Source of the DNA: Streptomyces umbrinus
GTDB taxonomy: Bacteria > Actinomycetota > Actinomycetes > Streptomycetales > Streptomycetaceae
DNA length: 64,000 nt
Assembly (NCBI RefSeq): GCF_030817415.1
Contig: NZ_JAUSZI010000002.1
Coordinates: 11,569,501-11,633,500, forward strand
Direction of reading: 5' to 3'
The position numbers and the translations under genes were made by a program. The notes under the pieces were generated by a model. The model worked only from the letters and a program-made list of their open reading frames with translations, searched no databases and was not told where the DNA came from. How positions within the stretch are numbered: position 1 is the first letter of the stretch; the number at the start of each line of letters is the position of its first letter. Positions 8,035 to 16,309 of this stretch are shown in pieces.

Positions 8035-10062
8035 TCAGGCAGTGGCATGTGTCTCCTCTTGGGGGAGCGGCATTCTTGCCTGTACCGAGGTGCCGCCGCC
8101 CGGGGCCGGGGTGATCGCCAGCCGGCCACCGATCTCCGCCGCGCGTTCGCTCATGCTGCGCAGGCCCACGCCCGCGCGGTGGCGGGGCGGGATGCCGCAG
8201 CCGTTGTCCTCGACGGTCAGTACGAGAACTCCGGCGGTGACGTGGGCGGTGAGGGTGAGGCGGCCCGATGCGCTGTGCTTGAGGGCGTTGCCCACTGCTT
8301 CGGCCGCGATTGCGTACGCCGCCACCTCGACGGAGGCGGGGAGTTCGGAGCAGGCGGCGGTGACCGAGCAGCGGCAGGTGGGAACGTCGTAGCCGGCGAG
8401 CAGTTCACGTAGCGCGCCTGCGAGGCCGAGCTGGTCGAGCACGGCGGGGCGCAGGCCGTTCACGACGGTGCGCAGATCACCGACTGTCGTGCGCAGCCGG
8501 TCCCGTACCACCCTGATGGCGTCCGCGATCCCGGGGTCAGTGGTCCTGCGGGCCAGGGAGTCCAGCTGGTGGGCGGTGCCGGCCAGGGAGGGGCCGATGC
8601 CGTCGTGCAGGTCGGCGCGGAGCCGGCGGCGTTCCTCCTCCCGGACGGCGACGATGTGGGCTCGGCTGCGGGCCACGTCCTCGACGAGCCCCGCCGCGTA
8701 CGCGAGGGTCGCAGCCCGCGCCGCGACCTCCTCGGCCGCGGCCCGCTGCTGTGCGGTCCAGGGCTCGGCCGCACGCCGCCGCCCCAGGTGAAGTTCGCCG
8801 ACCCGGCGGCCGAGCGCCAGGCAGGGCACGGTCCGCCAGCCCGCACCGGGAACGGGTGTGCCGGAGGTCGCCGTCACGGCGGGTCCGGTGAATGCCGCGT
8901 ACGGCAGGCGCAGGGCGCGGCGGAGCTCGTCAACGAGGAGTCCCATGGCCTCGGCCGGTTCCGAGGCGGGGGCGAGGTGGCGGCCGACGCGGGCCATCAC
9001 TGCGTACGGATCGTGGCGGTGTCCGAACAGCAGCCGGTCCACGGCCGATTGGACCGCCCCGCGCCCGGCTGCCGCAAGAAGCGCGGCCGCGGCGATCGCG
9101 GCCGTGCCGCCAAGCGAACCGGGCGCGAGGGTTCCCACGCCCGCGACGACGGCCAGATAGACGCCGAGGACCAGTCCGCTCAGCAAGGTGAAGACGATGG
9201 CCCGGCCGAGTACCACCTCGACGTCGTAGAGGCGGTGGCGCAGCATCGCTACGGCGATACCCGCCGGTGGGCCGAGCAGCCCGGCCACCATCAGCAGGTC
9301 GGTGAGTAGCTGGGGGAGTTGCCCGGTGGTGAAGCCCACGCCGGTGAGCGCGAGGGTCATCAGGAGACCGCCGAGCATCAGCCACTGCAGCTGGGAGCGC
9401 TCCACGCCGCGTGCCGCACGGGTGCGTAACACAATGAAGAAGCAGGCTGCGGCGGTGCCGGCGGCCATGCATGTACCGGAGGACACGTACATGACAGTGT
9501 GCAGCCACTCCGCGTCCCGTACACCCAGCGGGTTGGCCAGGGCGGGCACCGGGTCGGTGCCGCTCGGACGCAGCATCGCGGCGAGGGTGCCGGTCGTGGC
9601 GACGGCGATGACGGTCCAGGCGAGCACCCGGCGCGGGCGGGTGCCGAGCCGTCCGTACGGGAAGAACAGCGGCACCAGAGGGGTCGCGAAGTAGTAGCCC
9701 ACGAACCCCCAGCAGCCCAGCCAGGCCCCGAACTGCCAGCCGGGCAGAGGGTGTTCAGCGACGAGCTGTGAATACGCGGCGTAGTAGGTGAGCAGGTGGT
9801 AGGGGCCGATCAGCGCGGGCGCCATCATCAGCCAGACCAGCCGATTGCGCGGCTGGACGCGGGCCACCGCCGCGCCGAGCAGTGGCCACACCGTGCCCAG
9901 CACCAGATCGCTCCAGAACAGCTCGCTGAGCTCGATCTGCCGTGCCAGCACCGCGTGCGCCGGCACGGTGGCAACGCAGCTCGCGGCGCCGACTCCCGCG
10001 ATGGCGTACGCGGCACGGCGCAGCGCGCGGTCCCGTCGGCTTCCTCGGTCCCCCCGGTCCAT
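8035..10062 (-). CDS. Membrane sensor histidine kinase (HisKA_3 type)
   Basis: The protein has 675 residues. The N-terminal half contains eight or more hydrophobic helices with short loops (for example LLTYYAAYSQLV, GTLAAMLRPSGTDP, VFTLLSGLVLGVYLAVVAGV). A GAF-like region follows, with AAFTGPAV and WRTVPCLALGRRVGELHLG. The dimerisation helix carries ADLHDGIGPSLAG with the phospho-His near residue 480. The HATPase_c region has EAVGNALKHS and VEDNGCGIP then VGLRSMSERAAEIGG. It probably senses a membrane or redox signal and phosphorylates the regulator encoded next. Transcription diverges from the membrane protein gene at 10179. Confidence 0.9.
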   Translation of the reverse strand: MDRGDRGSRRDRALRRAAYAIAGVGAASCVATVPAHAVLARQIELSELFWSDLVLGTVWPLLGAAVARVQPRNRLVWLMMAPALIGPYHLLTYYAAYSQLVAEHPLPGWQFGAWLGCWGFVGYYFATPLVPLFFPYGRLGTRPRRVLAWTVIAVATTGTLAAMLRPSGTDPVPALANPLGVRDAEWLHTVMYVSSGTCMAAGTAAACFFIVLRTRAARGVERSQLQWLMLGGLLMTLALTGVGFTTGQLPQLLTDLLMVAGLLGPPAGIAVAMLRHRLYDVEVVLGRAIVFTLLSGLVLGVYLAVVAGVGTLAPGSLGGTAAIAAAALLAAAGRGAVQSAVDRLLFGHRHDPYAVMARVGRHLAPASEPAEAMGLLVDELRRALRLPYAAFTGPAVTATSGTPVPGAGWRTVPCLALGRRVGELHLGRRRAAEPWTAQQRAAAEEVAARAATLAYAAGLVEDVARSRAHIVAVREEERRRLRADLHDGIGPSLAGTAHQLDSLARRTTDPGIADAIRVVRDRLRTTVGDLRTVVNGLRPAVLDQLGLAGALRELLAGYDVPTCRCSVTAACSELPASVEVAAYAIAAEAVGNALKHSASGRLTLTAHVTAGVLVLTVEDNGCGIPPRHRAGVGLRSMSERAAEIGGRLAITPAPGGGTSVQARMPLPQEETHATA

Positions 10063-10097
10063 GTGGACATGGTGGCGTACGGATATCCCGGGCGAAA

Positions 10098-10111
10098 GGG
10101 ACTGGTGTCCC
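10098..10111. promoter_or_regulatory. DevR/DosR-like box (GGGAC-N4-GTCCC)
   Basis: The perfect palindrome GGGACTGGTGTCCC lies in the 116-bp divergent gap between the histidine kinase and the membrane protein. It sits inside a larger inverted repeat with TCCCGGGCGA at 10086-10095 and its complement at 10124-10133. The arrangement matches the core of the mycobacterial DosR consensus GGGACT...AGTCCC (established knowledge). Use by the regulator at 7327 or 50949 is inferred. Confidence 0.6.
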
Positions 10112-10178
10112 TGTCGCCCGGGACGCCGCCGCGCGGACAGTGCTGCTCAACCGGTCACACCCAGGGGAGTTGAGAGTC

Positions 10179-10874
10179 ATGACAGCAGTGGATCCGGGAG
10201 CAACGGCCGACGTGGTCCAGTCCGACGGCGGCAACGGGCGGGCCAAGTGGCCGCTCTACGGGGTCGCGGCAGGCCTGCTCGGCGGCATTGCCACGCTCTT
10301 CACCGATCCGCGGACGGGCGTCGCGGAGACAGACCGCGTCGACGCGTCCATCCTGGACGAGGTCTCTCGCGGTACCGCCCACCTGGGCCTGGTGACGGGG
10401 TTCGCCACCGTCGCCCTCCTGCTCGTACTGGCAGCGGCCTGGCGGCGGCAGGTAGAACCGCGGGTGCCGGGCAGTACGGCGGCGCATGTGGTGAGCGGCG
10501 CGCTGACGGCCTCGGCGGCCGGGCTGACGTACGGATACGGCTGGAAGGGCGCGCTGGCCATCTACCTGCCGGCGGGGATGAATGAACAGTCCTTCGGCGA
10601 CGACGGCCTGTTCGTGTACTTCATGCTCAATGACTTCGGGGGCCACATCGGCTGGCTGGGCGTGATCGTGGCGGCCGGGGCGATCGCCTGGATGGCTCTG
10701 CGCGAACGCACGGTATCGCGCTGGATCGGCGTGCTGAGCCTGCTGCCGGTACTGGCGGTCACGGTCTTCGCGGGGGCGACCGGACTCCCCGGCTTCCAAG
10801 GCGTGGCCGGGCCGGTGTGGCTGCTGATCGCGTTCGCCGGACTCGCGGCCGGACGCAGCACGATCGTCCGCTGA
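10179..10874 (+). CDS. Multi-pass membrane protein of unknown function
   Basis: The protein has 231 residues from the ATG after GGGGAGTTGAGAGTC. A 25-residue polar head is followed by about six hydrophobic helices (YGVAAGLLGGIATLF, LGLVTGFATVALLLVLAAAW, GWLGVIVAAGAIAWMAL, WIGVLSLLPVLAVTVFAGAT, PVWLLIAFAGLAAG). No transport or enzyme motif is recognised. It is divergent from the sensor kinase and shares its palindromic control region, so it may belong to the same stimulon. Confidence 0.75.
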   Translation: MTAVDPGATADVVQSDGGNGRAKWPLYGVAAGLLGGIATLFTDPRTGVAETDRVDASILDEVSRGTAHLGLVTGFATVALLLVLAAAWRRQVEPRVPGSTAAHVVSGALTASAAGLTYGYGWKGALAIYLPAGMNEQSFGDDGLFVYFMLNDFGGHIGWLGVIVAAGAIAWMALRERTVSRWIGVLSLLPVLAVTVFAGATGLPGFQGVAGPVWLLIAFAGLAAGRSTIVR

Positions 10875-11061
10875 GCGCCCTGCTCCGGAAGGGTGGTGCA
10901 GCGGTTCGGACGCAAAGCCTTCCCGCAACTGATGATCGATGACTCGCCGGACGACACGCCCCTCACAGACCGAGGATCTGCCCCGACGAGCGGGATCGCA
11001 AGGACCCACCCACCGGCCAACCGGTGAAGCACCGGCTGGCCACCACACGAAGGACACCACT

Positions 11062-11400
11062 ATGCCCACCGCACGACTGCTGACTCTCACCTGCAACGCC
11101 ACCGAGGACTGGATGGGGGACGACGAGGTGCTCGTCAAGGTCTTCGGTACGCGCTACGGCGAGGCCTACCGCCCCATGAACAACCATCAGACCTGGGACA
11201 TCAACCTCGACGCTCCCTTCGGCACCAACTCGCGGATGCGTATCGAAGTCTGGGACAAGGACCTCGGCTGGTGGCTGGACCCCGACGACCTGCTGGGCGT
11301 GCACTACGTCAACGCCTCCCAGGCCGGCACCGGGCAGAAGTCGGCGGAATTCAACGCCGACGAGGCCAGCTACACCCTCGTCTACGAAGTGGTGGCCTGA
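11062..11400 (+). CDS. Small C2-like beta-rich protein, first gene of DUF2589 cassette
   Basis: The protein has 112 residues. The start is the ATG after CGAAGGACACCACT. The alternating beta pattern LLTLTCNATEDW, EVLVKVFG, MRIEVWDKDLGWW, DPDDLLGVHYV is that of a C2-type sandwich, with Asp-rich loops that could bind Ca2+. There is no signal peptide. It is followed 36 bases later by another small gene with its own AAGGAG site. I do not know a defined function for this subgroup. C2 domains commonly mediate membrane or protein docking. Confidence 0.6.
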   Translation: MPTARLLTLTCNATEDWMGDDEVLVKVFGTRYGEAYRPMNNHQTWDINLDAPFGTNSRMRIEVWDKDLGWWLDPDDLLGVHYVNASQAGTGQKSAEFNADEASYTLVYEVVA

Positions 11401-11436
11401 CCGACCACCCGACCAGCCAGAAAGGAGCACATAAGC

Positions 11437-11874
11437 ATGGCCACTGCAACGGAGCACGACAACTGGCCCGTGGTGTCCCTCGAACTCGCCAAGCGGGTCC
11501 CGCTGAACGCCGGCGCGGGAGACGGCCGCCTCCTCACTACCCCGACACCCCTCTTCGCCGTGGCGAACAGCATCGACATGGCGTCGGTCGGCGACGGTGC
11601 TCCCGGCGTGACGGTGCGGACATTCTGGTGGGGCTTCCACCTGCAGATCGACCACGACACGCTGCGGCAGATCCTCGACGCAGCGGACACGGTCAACGAA
11701 CTGGTGGTCACCGTCGGCGGCACCGTTCCCAGCCCCGTACAGCCGTGGATCCTGCTGATCGGCCTGTTCGTCGCTGGTACGCACGAGGCGCTGCGCGCCC
11801 TCGACCGAGGTCAGGGCATCTACATCAGCATGAGCTGGTTCGCTCCGGGCGTCTTCGTGCCCACCTCAGTCTGA
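11437..11874 (+). CDS. Conserved hypothetical protein, second gene of DUF2589 cassette
   Basis: The protein has 145 residues with a strong ribosome-binding site (AGAAAGGAGC). It contains WPVVSLELAKRVPLNAGAG, a Trp-rich strand VRTFWWGFHLQIDH, a helix LRQILDAADTVNELV and one hydrophobic segment PWILLIGLFVAGTHEAL that could insert in a membrane. No family is recognised. A long perfect terminator hairpin lies six bases after the stop, so transcription of the first two genes probably ends here. Confidence 0.6.
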   Translation: MATATEHDNWPVVSLELAKRVPLNAGAGDGRLLTTPTPLFAVANSIDMASVGDGAPGVTVRTFWWGFHLQIDHDTLRQILDAADTVNELVVTVGGTVPSPVQPWILLIGLFVAGTHEALRALDRGQGIYISMSWFAPGVFVPTSV

Positions 11875-11879
11875 ACAAA

Positions 11880-11925
11880 CCCACGCCTGCGGAATGAGGC
11901 ACTCAGGGCATTCCGCAGGCGTGGG
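11880..11925 (+). terminator. Strong hairpin terminator, 17-bp perfect stem
   Basis: Arms 11880-11896 and 11909-11925 are perfectly complementary with a 12-base loop. It starts six bases after the stop of the preceding gene. It lacks a T-run, as is usual in Streptomyces. Confidence 0.85.
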
Positions 11926-12054
11926 CCAGCCACCCACGGAAGGCCTTCTGAAGCAGCTGACTTGGCAGAGCAGCCTCAAGGGGGTACGGCGGCCTGTTTT
12001 CCGCGCGTCAGCGCACGGGACGCTACGGCCTTTCAACGACAACAAGGAGGAACG

Positions 12055-12654
12055 ATGCCTGATCCGGGTAGCGAGCTGTCCTCGCTGAATTTCGAAAGTC
12101 TCATCGGAGGTCCGATGGTGGCCGCCGTACACGCACAGGTGCAGTCCGCTCTGGCGACGGTGAACTTCGTCAAGCAGGTGGGATTCCGCCAACCGCCGGC
12201 GGGCGGCGGGACCCCGGGCGACACGACGACCGGCGAACCCGCGACCGTGACCTTCAGCTACAAGAAGCAGGTGGCCAAGGCGGGCGGCAACGGTGTGGAG
12301 GAGAAACCCGCCTCGCTGACCGTGCCGCTGCTGTCCATCCTGCCCATTCCGTATCTGCGGATCGACGAGGTGAACATCGACTTCCTCGCGAAGATCGACT
12401 CCGTGCAGTTCCGGCAGGTGGACGAGCAGATCAAGGTGGGCATCGACGCCGACGCCGAGGCGTCCTGGGGATGGGGGTCGGCCCGTATCAAGGCGAGCTT
12501 CGCCTATCAGCGCGACACCAAAGAAGGAAGCAAGGACACCCGTTCGTATTCCATGGGGGTCAAGGCCCGCGCCGTTCAGGAGGAACTGCCCGGAGGCATG
12601 GCGAAAGTGCTCGGCATTCTGGAGTCGATGATCCAGGAGAAGATCACGGAATGA
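12055..12654 (+). CDS. DUF2589 domain-containing protein
   Basis: The protein has 199 residues behind AAGGAGGAACG. The DUF2589 pattern is recognisable. It opens with LIGGPMVAAVHAQVQSALAT then VNFVKQVGF, followed by a Gly-rich linker and VTFSYKKQV. The central LTVPLLSILPIPYLRIDEVN continues to IDFLAKIDSVQF, and a repeat-like SYSMGVKARAVQEELPGGMA ends in a helix. The family is widespread but functionally uncharacterised. No signal peptide or membrane helix is present. Its stop overlaps the next ATG (ATGA), marking a coupled pair. Confidence 0.82.
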   Translation: MPDPGSELSSLNFESLIGGPMVAAVHAQVQSALATVNFVKQVGFRQPPAGGGTPGDTTTGEPATVTFSYKKQVAKAGGNGVEEKPASLTVPLLSILPIPYLRIDEVNIDFLAKIDSVQFRQVDEQIKVGIDADAEASWGWGSARIKASFAYQRDTKEGSKDTRSYSMGVKARAVQEELPGGMAKVLGILESMIQEKITE

Positions 12655-12974
12655 CCCGCCTGTCGGAATTCGTCGGAGGGCTCGGAGTCGGCCTGGTCCG
12701 CGGAAGGGCCCACAGTGATCTTGCCTCCGTGGAGGTCGCCCGTAAGTACGCGGCCGAACCGCTCCTGCGTGAGGCGCGGGTGCCACGTATGACACTGCCC
12801 GAGGTCACGATCGAGGTGAAGTGCGCGATCGTGGACGTCGGCGCGGACGACGTGGAGATCCGCGTGACCCCCAGAGAACTCATGGACGTTCCCGCCGCAC
12901 ATCTGTCGACGATCGTCCTGAAGTGGAACGGAGAGGACATCGATCCTGTCCCTCCGAATGAAGGGCCGGGCTAA
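12651..12974 (+). CDS. Conserved small partner of the DUF2589 protein
   Basis: The protein has 107 residues and its start overlaps the DUF2589 stop. The N-terminus (MTRLSEFVGGLGVGLVRGRA) is followed by a beta pattern MTLPEVTIEVKCAIVDVG, DDVEIRVTPREL, LSTIVLKWNGEDI. No family is recognised, but beta-rich content matches its partner. The TAA stop lies inside the CTAAG that became the insertion target of the neighbouring ISs. Both flanks retain the stop, so the gene is probably complete. Confidence 0.6.
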   Translation: MTRLSEFVGGLGVGLVRGRAHSDLASVEVARKYAAEPLLREARVPRMTLPEVTIEVKCAIVDVGADDVEIRVTPRELMDVPAAHLSTIVLKWNGEDIDPVPPNEGPG

Positions 12975-12977
12975 GGG

Positions 12978-14440
12978 CAATGCCGTTGCTTTACGGATCT
13001 GCTGGTTGGGGTCTGGTGATGAGGACTGCTCGCGTGCCGGTGCGGGTGGGCTGGGGCCAGTCATGGTGTTCAGGTCGCTTGAGCCGGTAGTTGGACATCT
13101 TGCGTTTCACGACGCGGGGCTGGCTGCGCAGGCGTCTGCTGGGCAGGAGCCGTTCCAGGAGGTCCTGTTCGAGCATCACCAGGGCTCTGACCAGTAGCTC
13201 AGGGGGAAAAGCTGCCGGGCGTGACGGTCACGCTGCGCCGGGCGGAGCGCAGGGTTTCGGTGAAGGAGACCTGGTCGGGGTCCAGACCACGGGTGGCAGC
13301 CGTTCTCAGCATCAGTTCGCGCAAGGCGTGGTGGACCAGGAGGTGTGCCCAGATCTGCTGGCGGACACCATCAGGGGTTTTGCTGCTGAGGACGACGCGT
13401 GCGCCGCGCTGATGGGTTTTGATCTCGGCGAAGACGGACTCGATCTCCCAACGTTCGCGGTAGAGGGCGGCCAGTTGCCGGGCCGGATACCGACGGGCGT
13501 CCAGCAGGGTGGTGACCAGGCGGTATACACCGGCTGCCTCCTCGCCGAGCTGGTCCTTGACCTGGTAGGCCAGGACCCGGACCACGACGGGCTCACGCCG
13601 GGCAGGGCCGCTGCTTGCGCGGACCTGTGACAGCCATGACCCGTCACGGAACTGCTTGGTGACGGGCAGGACGCGGTTCGCGGGCACCCGCCACAGGAGA
13701 TCGGCGCCGGTGGCGGTGAATGCCTGCCACAACGGGACACCGAGGAACTCACGGTCGGCCAGGACGAGTTGGCCCGGGCCGAGCGACCGCGGCAGACGGG
13801 CCACCAGGGTGACTTCCCCGGTGCGGCAGCCGGCCAGTTCCGCGTCCAGCACCGCATGGCTGCCCACCTCCACCAGGGCAGCCAGCCGCACCTGCGGAAA
13901 CGCGCTCCTGCCCGAGCCCCGACCGCTGCCCGGCCGATCGAAGGCGGCCCCGTTGGCTTCGGTGTCCGCGACGTCCCAGCAGGTCCCGTCCACCGCCAGC
14001 AGCCGCAAGCAACGCCAGAACGCCCCGGGCGTCGCCTCGGTGGCCATCGGCTTGGCCGTCGTGGCGAACAGCACCCGCAAGGGCTCGGAACCCAGCCGCT
14101 GCCGGGCCCGAAACAGCGAGGACTTCGCCGGCACATGCCAGGCGCCGAGCAGTCCCTGGTTTCGCAGACCCTCCACCAGGTGCCGCATCACTTCCAGATA
14201 CGGAGCCGGAGAGAACAGCGCCAGCCCCAGTACGAAATACACCACCAGCCGGGCGGGAAGCAGTCGCTTGCGTTGTTCCGCGCACCCGCAAGCGGCCACC
14301 ACTCGATCCACCAACCCTGGCGGATACACCCAGGTCAACAACCCCAGACCCGATAACTCAGAAACACTCGCAGCCACCCGAACCACCCCCGGGACCTACT
14401 GCTAAGCAGCCTACGCCCACCACCTAAAACAACGGCATTG
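12978..14440. mobile_element. IS4-family insertion sequence, complete, with 10-bp target duplication
   Basis: The ends are CAATGCCGTTG (12978-12988) and its complement (14430-14440), with similarity continuing a few bases inward. GGGCTAAGGG occurs at both 12968-12977 and 14441-14450, a 10-bp target duplication as expected for several IS4 subgroups. The element is 1463 bp and carries one transposase gene on the minus strand. Confidence 0.88.
13199..14386 (-). CDS. IS4-family transposase
   Basis: The protein has 395 residues and is intact. The N-terminal IS4-type helical domain includes RLLPARLVVYFVLGLALFSP and GLRNQGLLGAWHVPAKSSLF. DDE acidic residues fit LLAVDGTCWDVADT, LVLADREFLGVPLW and YRERWEIESVFAEIKTHQRG, the last being the Y-R-E-K signature. 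It is the only gene of the element and appears functional. The gene reads toward the DUF2589 cassette. Confidence 0.92.
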   Translation of the reverse strand: MVRVAASVSELSGLGLLTWVYPPGLVDRVVAACGCAEQRKRLLPARLVVYFVLGLALFSPAPYLEVMRHLVEGLRNQGLLGAWHVPAKSSLFRARQRLGSEPLRVLFATTAKPMATEATPGAFWRCLRLLAVDGTCWDVADTEANGAAFDRPGSGRGSGRSAFPQVRLAALVEVGSHAVLDAELAGCRTGEVTLVARLPRSLGPGQLVLADREFLGVPLWQAFTATGADLLWRVPANRVLPVTKQFRDGSWLSQVRASSGPARREPVVVRVLAYQVKDQLGEEAAGVYRLVTTLLDARRYPARQLAALYRERWEIESVFAEIKTHQRGARVVLSSKTPDGVRQQIWAHLLVHHALRELMLRTAATRGLDPDQVSFTETLRSARRSVTVTPGSFSP

Positions 14441-14448
14441 GGGCTAAG

Positions 14449-15347
14449 GGGTCCTTGCAGAAGGATCCTGTTGTGGCACGGTGGGGTTGGAAGTGATTCC
14501 GTGTTTTGTGGGGTGTGACCATGGCGCGGCGGAAGCCGTGGGAGGTCAGTGACGAGTTGTGGGCGGTGATCGAGCCGCTGTTGCCAAGGCATGAACGGCG
14601 CTTCCGGTATCCGGGGAGCAAGCGGATCGATGACCGCAAGACGCTGCAGGGTGTGCTGTTCGTGCTGTACGCCGGCATCCAGTGGGGGTACCTGCCGCAG
14701 GAGTTGGGGTTCGGTTCCGGTCCCACCTGCTGGCGTCGGCCGGCCGAGTGGCAGCAGGCCGGGGTGTGGGAGGAACTGCAGCGGGTCCTGCTGGACCGGT
14801 TACGGGCGGCGGACCGTCTGGACTTCTCCCGCGTCACCGTTGATGCCTCACACGTGCAGGCCAGGCGGGGGCGAAGCAGCCCAAAAGTGGGTCCGAGTCC
14901 GGTTGACCGTGCACGGCCGGGCTCGAAGCATCATGTCCTGACCGATGCGCATGGCACCCCGTTGCGGGTGTCGCTGACCGGCGGACACCGCAACGACGTC
15001 ACCCAGCTTCTGCCCCTGGTCGACGGTGTGCCGCCGGTGCGGGGCAAGCGCGGGCGTCCCCGGCGCAAGCCGCGTGAGTTGGATGCCGACCGCGGCTACG
15101 ACCACGACAGCTACCGCCGCCGACTGCGCGAGCGCGGCATCGTCCCGAAGATCGCCCGACGTGGCGAACCACACGGCTCGGGCCTGGGCTGCATCCGATG
15201 GGTCGCCGAGTCGCCCATCGCCTGGCTGCACGGCCCCCGACGCCTCCGCACTCGCTGGGAGACCCGAGACGACATGCACGACGCCTTCCTCCAGCTCGCA
15301 CACTGCATGACTCTCGCCCGCAAGCATCCGGCTTTCTGAAAGCACCC
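14449..15347. mobile_element. IS5-family insertion sequence, complete
   Basis: The ends GGGTCCTTGCAGAAGG (14449) and the complement of CTTTCTGAAAGCACCC (ending 15347) match at 13 of 16 positions. CTAAG flanks both sides (14444-14448 and 15348-15352). Its left edge lies inside the target duplication of the adjacent IS4 element. Confidence 0.82.
14521..15339 (+). CDS. IS5-family transposase
   Basis: The protein has 272 residues from the ATG at 14521 (MARRKPWEVSDELWAVIEPL). The DUF4096-like N-terminus is followed by FSRVTVDASHVQARRG, GSKHHVLTDAHGTPLRVSLT with HRNDVTQL, and ELDADRGYDHDSYRRRLRER as the DDE core. ESPIAWLHGPRRLRTRWETR holds the late Glu region. It appears full length, within a complete IS. 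Confidence 0.9.
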   Translation: MARRKPWEVSDELWAVIEPLLPRHERRFRYPGSKRIDDRKTLQGVLFVLYAGIQWGYLPQELGFGSGPTCWRRPAEWQQAGVWEELQRVLLDRLRAADRLDFSRVTVDASHVQARRGRSSPKVGPSPVDRARPGSKHHVLTDAHGTPLRVSLTGGHRNDVTQLLPLVDGVPPVRGKRGRPRRKPRELDADRGYDHDSYRRRLRERGIVPKIARRGEPHGSGLGCIRWVAESPIAWLHGPRRLRTRWETRDDMHDAFLQLAHCMTLARKHPAF

Positions 15348-15547
15348 CTAAGACTCGCTAGCTAGATCAGTCTTAAGCCCGGATCAAAACGTTGATCGAG
15401 TTCCCAGCGCGATCCTTCCGGCCCTCTGATCATTGGTGTTGTGCCCGCTCAACGCGGGCTCGGCGGCTCGCCGTTCGCACGGAACGCGAACGGCCCCGGG
15501 GGTCAGCCGGGGCCGCCTGCTCGGAGAACTCTTCAAGGAGAACAGTA

Positions 15548-15709
15548 GTGGCGAACACCAACGGGCCCGAGCTGCTGCCACAGCGTTGGGCGATCATCCT
15601 CCTCGCCGGACTCGTGGCCGGGGCTTTCGTCCTGGCCATGGCGGGCCTGCTGCCGGGGCTCGGTGCCGCTGGGGCGACCATCCTCGGCCTGCACCAGCTC
15701 ATGGCGTAG
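15548..15709 (+). CDS. Small hydrophobic protein (53 aa)
   Basis: It starts at a GTG seven bases after AAGGAG. After ten polar residues (VANTNGPELLPQRW) comes one long hydrophobic stretch, AIILLAGLVAGAFVLAMAGL, and a Gly/Ala-rich end, so a single- or double-pass membrane peptide is likely. A perfect terminator hairpin begins seven bases after the stop, which supports it as a real transcription unit. No function is known. Confidence 0.6.
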   Translation: MANTNGPELLPQRWAIILLAGLVAGAFVLAMAGLLPGLGAAGATILGLHQLMA

Positions 15710-15715
15710 CGCTGG

Positions 15716-15750
15716 CCGTCGGAGGGCGCTCACGGCGCGCCCTCCGACGG
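15716..15750 (+). terminator. Hairpin terminator, 14-bp perfect stem
   Basis: Arms 15716-15729 and 15737-15750 are perfectly complementary with a 7-base loop. It directly follows the small membrane protein gene. Confidence 0.85.
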
Positions 15751-15894
15751 GACCGGCCGGGGTGTCGGGCAGCTCGGACAAGTCCGAGGTGGACGTCAAA
15801 TGACTGTCTGCATTCGGTCGTGGTCGGCCCACGGCACAGGTCATCGGGCCGGGCAGGTGCCGCTCGCTCCGGCTCTGCTTCATGGTCGTGGTGT

Positions 15895-16290
15895 TCAGCG
15901 CGGGGCTCGCTGATCGTAGTCGCGCTGGCGTGCTTGGATCTCGGAGGCGTTCGCGACGGTCCAGTCGTAGAGGTGAGCGAACGGCTCGCGCAGGGATTCG
16001 CCGAGGGAGGTCAGCGAGTATTCGACGCCGACCGGCGAGGTCGGCAGCACGCGGCGCTCGACCATCCCGTTGCGTTCGAGTCGGCGCAATGTCTGTGTGA
16101 GGACGCGTTGCGTGACGCCGCCGAGGCGGCGCTTGATCTCGTTGAACCGGCGTGGTTCGACCAAGACCGCCAACACCATCATCGACCACTTGTCGGCGAT
16201 CTGATCGAGGATCGGCCGGCTCGGACAGTCGGATCCAAACACCACGTCGTGCTCGGCGATGGCCCGGTAGACGGCCTCAGAAGTGGCCAT
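15895..16290 (-). CDS. HxlR-family transcriptional regulator
   Basis: The protein has 131 residues from the ATG at 16290. GGAGG lies eight bases upstream; an earlier ATG at 16305 would contain that site. HxlR features: a conserved Cys in VVFGSDCPSRPILDQIADKW, the winged helix RRFNEIKRRLGGVTQRVLTQ, and LRRLERNGMVERRVLPTSPV. Many HxlR proteins sense electrophiles or oxidants through that N-terminal Cys. It is divergent from the enoyl-CoA hydratase gene and probably represses it from the intergenic CCTAGG sites. Confidence 0.92.
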   Translation of the reverse strand: MATSEAVYRAIAEHDVVFGSDCPSRPILDQIADKWSMMVLAVLVEPRRFNEIKRRLGGVTQRVLTQTLRRLERNGMVERRVLPTSPVGVEYSLTSLGESLREPFAHLYDWTVANASEIQARQRDYDQRAPR

Positions 16291-16309
16291 GGCGGTATCC
16301 TCCACGATC

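Noticed and set aside
8569..9309. Plus-strand frame opposite the sensor kinase
   Set aside because: It is the complement of the kinase's catalytic region, with no ribosome-binding site or homology.
15348..15380. TAAGACT...AGTCTTA inverted repeat after the IS5 element, considered as terminator
   Set aside because: Only a 7-bp A/T-rich stem with a 12-base loop, partly formed by the IS target duplication. Not convincing.
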